Assembly: GCF_000473365.1 (NCBI RefSeq)
Contig: NZ_KI421517.1
Span: 2,104,745-2,168,744 of the forward strand
Direction: 5' to 3'
DNA from: Adhaeribacter aquaticus DSM 16391
Lineage (GTDB): Bacteria > Bacteroidota > Bacteroidia > Cytophagales > Hymenobacteraceae
DNA length: 64,000 nt
The position numbers were made by a program, and so were the translations under genes. Positions within the stretch are counted from its first letter, which is position 1. Every line of letters begins with the position of its first letter. Positions 58,074 to 64,000 of the stretch are shown one piece after another. A model generated the notes under the pieces. The model saw nothing but the letters and a program-made list of their open reading frames with translations. It made no database searches and was not told where the DNA came from.

Positions 58074-58827
58074 TCGCCTCGCGTTGTTTTTGGCATTAAA
58101 TTTATTATTTTTTATTTCCTCTTGTAAAAAGCAAACCATACCTGTTGCTTCCTCTACACCTACTCCTCCTTCAAGTAAAGTTGGCGCCCGAAACCTGGAA
58201 TTCGATTACTTTTCTGCCCGCGGCAAGATACAGGTAGATGGAGGGAAAGAGAAAGTTTCATCCGCCATGTCTATGCGTATCCGCAGAGATAGTGTTATCT
58301 GGATTTCGGTAGTTCCGGCCTTAGGCATTGAAGTCGCCCGCATGCGCATTACCCAAGACTCGGTGCACATGATTAACAGGCTACAGAAGTACTATTTTGC
58401 CGGCGATTATTCTTTTCTTAAGCAACAGTTTAAGGTAGATGTAAATTACAATATGCTCCAGGCAATAATATTAGGCAATTATATAGCTGGTACGCCTGGT
58501 CAGGAGACAGTGGTTTCTGAAAATCCACAACCTCACATTCAACAAAGACAAAATAACTTAATACTAAATCAGTTTCTGGATGTGACTACTTCTAAATTAC
58601 AAAAGGTAACCATTCAGGACGAAGCTTCTAAAAATAATTTAACGGCTACCTATTCGCAATTTAATCAGGTGATGAATAAACCTTTCGCTAAAACAGTTTC
58701 CATTACGGTACAACAAGGCGGAACAACCACTAATACTGGGGCTGTAATTGAGTATAGTAAAGTTGGCATTGATGAAGGCAAATTATCATTCCCGTTTGCG
58801 ATACCGGAAGGCTACACCCGCAAGTAA
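58066..58827 (+). CDS. DUF4292 lipoprotein
   Basis: 253 aa with lipobox I-S-S-C20. The mature part is beta-rich and reads like the LolB/LppX fold: FSARGKIQVDGGKEKVSSAMSMRIRRD, then VIWISVVPALGIEVARM. DUF4292 proteins always lie next to a TPR gene and an EnvC-type gene in Bacteroidota. A lipid- or lipoprotein-carrier role is inferred from fold resemblance. The start overlaps the TPR gene by 8 bp. Confidence 0.87.
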   Translation: MSNRLALFLALNLLFFISSCKKQTIPVASSTPTPPSSKVGARNLEFDYFSARGKIQVDGGKEKVSSAMSMRIRRDSVIWISVVPALGIEVARMRITQDSVHMINRLQKYYFAGDYSFLKQQFKVDVNYNMLQAIILGNYIAGTPGQETVVSENPQPHIQQRQNNLILNQFLDVTTSKLQKVTIQDEASKNNLTATYSQFNQVMNKPFAKTVSITVQQGGTTTNTGAVIEYSKVGIDEGKLSFPFAIPEGYTRK

Positions 58828-58910
58828 TCTTAAATAAATTAATCTTATTAGTTTTTTAGCCAATAGATTTATGATATTTGTAAATCTATTCGTGGTGAGT
58901 TTTATTGTTA

Positions 58911-60170
58911 ATGCAGAGTTTCCTCAAATACTTTTTTCTAATTCTTCTTATTTCTGTCGCTAATCCAAGTTTCGGGCAGCAGCGTGGCAAAACTAAATCT
59001 AAAGCACAACTGGAACGGGAGAAAAGAGAAAACCTGAACAGAATAAAAGAAGCGAACCGTATTTTACAGCAAACAAAACAACAAAAAGAAGCCTCTATTG
59101 GGCAATTAAATGCTATTCAAGAGAAAATAACAGTTCAGAAAGGCCTTATCCGAAATATTTCCTCTGAGCTTACTTACATAGAAACCGATATGAAACAAAC
59201 AGAATCAACGGTTTCTTCCTTGAAAACAGACCTGGAAAAATTAAAGGCAGAATACGCAGCAATGGTTTATGGTGCTGCAAAAACGGCCAATAGCTACAAT
59301 AAAATGATGTTTTTATTTGCTTCCGATTCTTTCAACCAATTTGTAAGACGGTTAAGTTACCTGCGGCAATATTCAGAAGCACGTAAAAAGCAAGTAGCTC
59401 AAATAAACAATGTACAAACCTCTCTGGAACAGAAAATAGCCATTTTAAGCACCAGAAAACAGGAAAAGAAAAACCTACTGCATGTACAGGTAAAAGAAAA
59501 CAAGAATTTACTCTCCTTAAAAAATCAGCAAAGCACGGTAATTACCCAATTAAGCCGGCAGGAAGAAAACTTACGGCAAGAAGTAGTACAGCGCCAACAG
59601 GCAGTACAAAAACTTAATAACCTGATTGCCGATATGGTGCGGGAAGAAATTGCCCGTTCCGCCCGGGCTGCTCGGGCCAACGCAGCCAAAAATCCGGAAG
59701 CAGCTGCAAACACCCGCGTTAACCGGGTTACGCTAACACCCGAAACCGCCTTGCTTTCTAGCTCCTTTGGAGGAAACAGAGGCCGCTTTTCCTGGCCCGT
59801 GGAGCGAGGGTTTATTTCGCAACGATTTGGCGTGCATCCGCATCCGGTGCTAAAACAAGTGAGCACCCAAAATAATGGCATCGAAATTCAAACCAACAGT
59901 GGGGAGCGAGCCCGTGCTATCTTTAAAGGCAAAGTAACTGCAGTGGCAAATATTGCCGGGTTAAACAACATTGTTATGATCCAGCACGGGGAGTATTTTA
60001 CCGTTTATGCCAAGTTAAAGTCTGTTAATGTTTCCGAAGGACAAGCTATAAATGCCCATGATGTAATTGGAAATGTATATACCAATTCCGAAGGAACAAC
60101 TGAATTACATTTTGAAATCTGGCGAAACGGAACTAAGCTAAATCCTGAAGGCTGGTTATTAACTAAGTAA
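58911..60170 (+). CDS. EnvC-like murein hydrolase activator (degenerate M23 domain)
   Basis: 419 aa from the ATG at 58911. A signal peptide (to SFGQQ) is followed by a long coiled coil (residues about 25-245), and a LytM/M23 domain from about 290. The zinc ligands are altered: the HxxxD position reads NNGIEI, and the HxH motif reads ELHFEI with Glu for the first His, so the domain is probably inactive as a peptidase. That is the state of E. coli EnvC, which activates amidases during cell division. The same function is likely here. Confidence 0.88.
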   Translation: MQSFLKYFFLILLISVANPSFGQQRGKTKSKAQLEREKRENLNRIKEANRILQQTKQQKEASIGQLNAIQEKITVQKGLIRNISSELTYIETDMKQTESTVSSLKTDLEKLKAEYAAMVYGAAKTANSYNKMMFLFASDSFNQFVRRLSYLRQYSEARKKQVAQINNVQTSLEQKIAILSTRKQEKKNLLHVQVKENKNLLSLKNQQSTVITQLSRQEENLRQEVVQRQQAVQKLNNLIADMVREEIARSARAARANAAKNPEAAANTRVNRVTLTPETALLSSSFGGNRGRFSWPVERGFISQRFGVHPHPVLKQVSTQNNGIEIQTNSGERARAIFKGKVTAVANIAGLNNIVMIQHGEYFTVYAKLKSVNVSEGQAINAHDVIGNVYTNSEGTTELHFEIWRNGTKLNPEGWLLTK

Positions 60171-60406
60171 TCATTTTCAAAATTATTTCCCGCTCTTGCT
60201 AATCTTTTTCAACGGCTCAAAATCTTACTCTACAGCGGCCGTTTTACCTATTAGACGCTTATTTATGGCTTTATCCATTTAAAAAATAAATGGCTTACAA
60301 AGCTCTTTCGGAAATATTTCGCTAACTTTTTAAACTTTATAGGTAATCTTTATCTTATATTAAAAATAAGTCTAAATTTGTAATTCTAACTTTTAATTAA
60401 AAAATT

Positions 60407-60619
60407 ATGTTACTTAACAATGTTCTTGCTTTTATTGGTGGCTTAGGTAGCACTGAAGTATTAGTTATCCTTGTAGTTATCTTATTACTTTTCGGTGCAA
60501 AACGTATCCCGGAATTAGCGAAAGGTTTAGGCCGTGGTATTCGTGAATTTAAAGACGCTACCAAAGAAATAAAAAGCGATATTGAGAAAGCTGCCAACGA
60601 CGAAACTCCTAATAAATAA
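60407..60619 (+). CDS. tatA: twin-arginine translocase subunit TatA/TatE
   Basis: 70 aa. Short N-terminal segment, one membrane helix ([16 protein letters not shown]), the hinge [19 protein letters not shown] and an amphipathic helix with a charged tail. It forms the protein-conducting part of the Tat system. The window itself contains two probable Tat substrates (the dehydratase and amidohydrolase at 14.4-17 kb). tatC is not nearby. Confidence 0.93.
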   Translation: MLLNNVLAFIGGLGSTEVLVILVVILLLFGAKRIPELAKGLGRGIREFKDATKEIKSDIEKAANDETPNK

Positions 60620-60631
60620 TTAGTGGGTTTT

Positions 60632-60802
60632 ATGAAAGTTGCAGCACTTGCCTTCCTGAGTGCAGGTGAGGCCTTTCTTATTATTGCAGTTTTATTACTC
60701 TTTTTTGGAGCAACCCGCATTCCAATAATTGGTCGCAACCTGGGTAAAAGTATCCGGGAGTTTAAAGACGCATCCAAAAAAGACGACCAAGAAAAAAAGT
60801 AA
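60632..60802 (+). CDS. second TatA/TatE-family protein, 56 aa
   Basis: A short gene 12 bp after tatA. The protein has one membrane helix (EAFLIIAVLLLFFGATRIP), the Tat hinge and an amphipathic helix with the shared REFKDASK motif seen in tatA (REFKDATK), then a short charged tail. It is probably a tandem duplicate that diverged, working as TatE or TatB-like. Bacteroidota usually lack a recognisable TatB, so a second small Tat protein could fill that part. Confidence 0.85.
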   Translation: MKVAALAFLSAGEAFLIIAVLLLFFGATRIPIIGRNLGKSIREFKDASKKDDQEKK

Positions 60803-60831
60803 AACAACCTTTTATTAGCTTAAAATAAGTT

Positions 60832-62265
60832 TTGAAGCGCTATAATAGTCTTGAAGACGTTCATCAGGATATTAAGGCCGGCTTAGTTACGTGCCGCGAC
60901 CTGGTGAATTATTATCTGAAAAATATTGAGCAAAAAAAACATCTGAATGCATATTTAGAAGTATTTGCTGAGGAAGCCCTAGCCCAGGCTGAAGTAGTAG
61001 ACCGCAAAATTGCGGCAGGCACGGCAGGTCGGCTGGCTGGGATGGTAGTAGGTATAAAAGACGTTCTGGCGTACAAAGACCATTCGCTCCAATCATCAAG
61101 TAAGATTTTGGATGGCTTTAAATCTTTATACACAGCTACAGCCGTTCAACGGGTACTGGATGAGGATGCAATCATTATTGGGCGGCAGAATTGCGATGAA
61201 TTTGCGATGGGTGCCTCTAATGAGACATCTGCATTTGGCCCTACCCTAAATGATTTTGATAACACACGAGTGCCCGGAGGTTCTTCAGGTGGTTCTGCAG
61301 TAGCAGTACAAGCTGATTTGTGTTTGGCATCCCTTGGCTCAGATACCGGTGGTTCAGTAAGACAACCAGCGGCTTTTTGCGATATTATCGGCTTCAAACC
61401 CACCTATTCCCGTATTTCGCGATACGGCCTAATTGCTTACGCTTCTTCTTTTGATCAGATAGGCACATTAACCCGAAGTGTAGAAGATGCGGCCTTGCTT
61501 TTAGAAATTATGGCAGGAGCTGATGAAAATGATAGTACCGTCAGCCATAAGCCTGTTCCGAGTTATACCGCAGAACTAAACAATAACCGTTCCTACCGCA
61601 TCGGTTATATCAGCGACTCAATGGAAAGTGAAGGACTGCAGCCTGAAATAAAAGATGCTATGAATAATGCCATAGATCGTTTACGGGCAGAAGGACATAC
61701 GGTAGAATCGGTTGATTTCCATTATTTAGATTACATAGTTCCTACTTATTATATTTTAACTACCGCCGAAGCCAGTTCTAATTTATCGCGCTATGATGGC
61801 GTAAAATTCGGTTACCGTAGTCCGGATGCTACCGACTTGGTTTCGATGTACAAAAAGACCCGAGCTCAGGGCTTTGGCCACGAAGTACAGAAGCGTATTA
61901 TGTTAGGTACTTTTGTATTAAGTGCTGATTACTATGACGCATATTATACCAAGGCTCAACGTGTACGCCGCTTAATTAAAGAAAAAACCGAAGAATTACT
62001 GAGCCAATACGACTTCTTAATTACACCAACTACTCCTACAACAGCATTCCCGCTTGGTGGAAATGATGCTGATCCGTTAGCCATTTACCTGGCCGATATA
62101 TTCACAGTTCAGGCTTCCTTATCAGGAGTACCGGCTATTTCTGTTCCGGCTGGCTACGACAACAAAGGTTTATCTATTGGTTTACAAATAATAACAAAAC
62201 CATTTGCCGAATCACAATTATTTGCTTTTTCTAAATTAGTTAACGAAACGATTGTAGCAGTTTAA
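60832..62265 (+). CDS. gatA: Asp-tRNA(Asn)/Glu-tRNA(Gln) amidotransferase subunit A
   Basis: 477 aa, normal length. The amidase triad is K76 (VGIKDVLAYKD), S151 in the GGSSGGS loop and S175 in DTGGS. The start must be the TTG at 60832: a TAA lies two codons upstream in frame and the next in-frame ATG is at codon 71, inside the core. It makes Gln-tRNA (or Asn-tRNA) from the misacylated form, together with GatB and GatC, which are not in this window. It follows tatA2 by 29 bp and precedes the transglycosylase by 2 bp. Confidence 0.94.
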   Translation: MKRYNSLEDVHQDIKAGLVTCRDLVNYYLKNIEQKKHLNAYLEVFAEEALAQAEVVDRKIAAGTAGRLAGMVVGIKDVLAYKDHSLQSSSKILDGFKSLYTATAVQRVLDEDAIIIGRQNCDEFAMGASNETSAFGPTLNDFDNTRVPGGSSGGSAVAVQADLCLASLGSDTGGSVRQPAAFCDIIGFKPTYSRISRYGLIAYASSFDQIGTLTRSVEDAALLLEIMAGADENDSTVSHKPVPSYTAELNNNRSYRIGYISDSMESEGLQPEIKDAMNNAIDRLRAEGHTVESVDFHYLDYIVPTYYILTTAEASSNLSRYDGVKFGYRSPDATDLVSMYKKTRAQGFGHEVQKRIMLGTFVLSADYYDAYYTKAQRVRRLIKEKTEELLSQYDFLITPTTPTTAFPLGGNDADPLAIYLADIFTVQASLSGVPAISVPAGYDNKGLSIGLQIITKPFAESQLFAFSKLVNETIVAV

Positions 62266-62267
62266 TT

Positions 62268-63866
62268 ATGAAACAACCTTTAAAAGTTCTTTTTCTCTTT
62301 TTAACATTTATCTCGGTTCCCTATTTTTCCTCATTTGGTTCCAATAAATTATATCAAGGGAAAAAGTTCTTTTTAAGCGATTCCATAAAACCTGCCTTTG
62401 CAGATACCAGTAATTTTCTAACCCTTCCTATTTTTGTTCGGCAGGATACCGTTCCGGTTATACCAAATGAATTGGTTCAAGACCGGTTATCCTGTTTACA
62501 AAGCACTATGCCCTTACATTACAATAGCTATGTACAAGCTATTGTAAATTATTTTACCATCCGGAACCGTAAATACACCCGGCGAATTTTGGAACGGCAA
62601 AATGTTTACTTTCCGCTATTTGAAAAATACTTAGCTAAATATAATTTACCTGACGAGTTAAAATATTTATCGGTAGTAGAATCCGCATTAAATCCAAAGG
62701 CAACTTCCTGGGCAAAAGCCGTTGGGTTATGGCAATTTATGTCTCCTACCGCCAATGATTTCAAACTGGTCATGAATCCGTACATTGATGAAAGGATGGA
62801 TCCGGAGAAATCTACGGAAGCAGCCTGTAAATTTCTGACGCAGTTGTATCGCATTTTTGGAGATTGGGAATTAGCCCTGGCCGCTTATAATTGCGGACCA
62901 GGAAATGTAAAAAAAGCTATTGCCCGCTCGGGTGGCAAAAAAACATTTTGGGAAATATTTAATTATTTGCCTAAAGAAACCCGTAGTTATGTTCCGTCTT
63001 TTACGGCAGTAATGTATACCATGAACTTTGCACCGGAACACGAAATTTTTCCGGATACCTTATTATTTGCTCAGGAACTGGATACGGTACTTATAAACCA
63101 ATCCTTAGATTTAGCTAAGCTTTCTGTACAGTTAAGTTTGCAGCAGGATGCCATAAGTAAACTGAATCCGGCAGTCCGGAAAGGTTATTTACCTGAAAAC
63201 ACGAAAGCTTATCCATTAAAAGTACCAGCTCAAAAAAGAGAAATTTTAGCTTTTAACCGCAGTGCTATTCTTGATTCTTGCCGGATGCCAGTTGTGGCTC
63301 CTGTTGTTCCGGCAACTATGTTGGCTTCAACTGCAGCTACTCTTCAAACGGCTGTTGCTTCTACCAACAGCACCACCAAACGAAAAAATGTTATTGCCAT
63401 AACTCATCCGGCAGATTCTGTTTCCCGCGACTCTTTACAAAGAACCATCTACGTGGTGGCTAAAGGAGACAACTTATATAAAATAGCCCGACAACACGAA
63501 GTAACAGTTGATCAATTAAAAGCTTGGAATAAACTAGGAGATGCCGGTTTATTAGTAGGGCAATCATTACTTGTTTTTACACCTGTACCGGTAAAAACTG
63601 AATCAGAAAGAGCTATGGTTGCTAAAGCACCAGAACCTACTACCGAACAACCTAAAACTACATCAGTGGCAGAGCCGCTTAAGCAGTCAACCAAAAATAA
63701 AAAATCTACGGTAGAATCGTTTAAAGTTATTCATGCTGTGCAACCTGGAGATACACTATGGAATATCTCAAAGAGGTACAATAATATTTCAATAGAGCAA
63801 ATTAAGAAATTAAATAAACTTAAAACCAACGAAATAAAGCCTGGACAAAAACTTGTTCTGGGCTAA
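62268..63866 (+). CDS. lytic transglycosylase with two LysM domains (MltD-like)
   Basis: 532 aa with a signal region (KVLFLFLTFISVPYF). The SLT domain (residues about 115-260) has catalytic E138 in SVVESALNPKATS and the family GLWQFM and AYNCGPGNVKKA. Two LysM modules follow at about residues 388-435 and 485-532 (VVAKGDNLYKIARQHEV; AVQPGDTLWNISKRYNN), joined by a Thr/Pro/Lys-rich linker. It cuts murein glycan strands without hydrolysis and acts in the periplasm. Only 2 bp separate it from gatA. Confidence 0.93.
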   Translation: MKQPLKVLFLFLTFISVPYFSSFGSNKLYQGKKFFLSDSIKPAFADTSNFLTLPIFVRQDTVPVIPNELVQDRLSCLQSTMPLHYNSYVQAIVNYFTIRNRKYTRRILERQNVYFPLFEKYLAKYNLPDELKYLSVVESALNPKATSWAKAVGLWQFMSPTANDFKLVMNPYIDERMDPEKSTEAACKFLTQLYRIFGDWELALAAYNCGPGNVKKAIARSGGKKTFWEIFNYLPKETRSYVPSFTAVMYTMNFAPEHEIFPDTLLFAQELDTVLINQSLDLAKLSVQLSLQQDAISKLNPAVRKGYLPENTKAYPLKVPAQKREILAFNRSAILDSCRMPVVAPVVPATMLASTAATLQTAVASTNSTTKRKNVIAITHPADSVSRDSLQRTIYVVAKGDNLYKIARQHEVTVDQLKAWNKLGDAGLLVGQSLLVFTPVPVKTESERAMVAKAPEPTTEQPKTTSVAEPLKQSTKNKKSTVESFKVIHAVQPGDTLWNISKRYNNISIEQIKKLNKLKTNEIKPGQKLVLG

Positions 63867-63895
63867 TAGCATACCTTATTGTAAATTAAACAAGA

Positions 63896-63921
63896 ATCTC
63901 AGGAATCTCCTGAGATTTTTG
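63896..63921 (+). terminator. intrinsic terminator
   Basis: 10-bp stem (AATCTCAGGA 63896-63905, TCCTGAGATT 63909-63918), then TTT-G-TTT. It closes the unit ending with the transglycosylase. Confidence 0.85.
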
Positions 63922-63960
63922 TTTATATTGCCTTTCATTTAGATCTGAAACAGAAATGTT

Positions 63961-64000
63961 ATGAACAAAATAAATAAGCAAGACGCCTTAAATTACCACC
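63961..64000 (+). CDS. 5' end of a gene cut by the window edge, possible malic enzyme
   Basis: ATG at 63961 opens a frame to the edge: MNKINKQDALNYH. Bacterial NADP-dependent malic enzymes commonly begin with KxxxxDALxYH, so this is the likely product, but thirteen residues are too few for certainty. Confidence 0.45.
   Translation, partial: MNKINKQDALNYH

Overview
The window is a contiguous piece of a Bacteroidota chromosome with low to moderate G+C. The evidence is a SusC/SusD pair, a Bacteroidota-type secreted glutaminyl cyclase, IF2 with a very long N-terminus, starts that mostly lack Shine-Dalgarno sequences, and promoter-like TTTG / TAnnTTTG boxes. Gene content (Tat-exported sugar-acid enzymes, GH78 and GH140 enzymes, a dut - nucleotidyltransferase - TPR - DUF4292 - EnvC row) fits Cytophagales, perhaps Hymenobacteraceae such as Adhaeribacter. 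The genus is an inference. No phage, insertion sequence, CRISPR array or rRNA operon was found.

Region by region. 1-5.2 kb holds small, mostly unrecognised genes: a zinc-ribbon protein, a strongly disordered Gly/Arg/Asp/Tyr/Asn-rich protein, and a radical SAM protein of the PA0069/SplB type. 5.6-17 kb is carbohydrate-related. It has a secreted acetylxylan-type esterase, several serine and alpha/beta hydrolases, and a minus-strand operon for aldaric acid breakdown: Tat-exported amidohydrolase, Tat-exported glucarate dehydratase-like enzyme, HpcH/GarL-type aldolase, GntP-family permease, tartronate semialdehyde reductase and a lipase-like hydrolase. 17.7-25.2 kb carries SusD, SusC and a dipeptidyl-peptidase IV. 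25.9-29.8 kb carries a GH78 rhamnosidase and a GH140/DUF4038 enzyme, which suggests pectin (rhamnogalacturonan) as a food source; the aldaric acid operon could handle oxidised uronic acids from the same polymer.

30-38.5 kb mixes TPR and membrane proteins, a gene-free stretch of about 1.1 kb, an odd class II tRNA with its own promoter and terminator, an Lrp/AsnC regulator, aspS, tadA and superoxide dismutase. 38.6-41.4 kb is a methionine unit: promoter, SAM-I riboswitch, a previously hidden 39-codon reading frame with five consecutive cysteine codons, then metY and metX. 41.5-64 kb is mainly housekeeping: LD-carboxypeptidase, glutaminyl cyclase, cysS, rimP-nusA-infB, mscL, crotonase, a polysaccharide flippase, dut, a sugar nucleotidyltransferase, TPR and DUF4292 envelope proteins, an EnvC-like amidase activator, two tatA paralogues, gatA with a forced TTG start, a LysM lytic transglycosylase, and the first codons of a probable malic enzyme at the right edge.

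The two most promising unexplained elements are the riboswitch plus Cys-rich leader frame before metY (38633-38862) and the class II tRNA with a CTC anticodon and a 45-nt variable region (33426-33539, minus strand).
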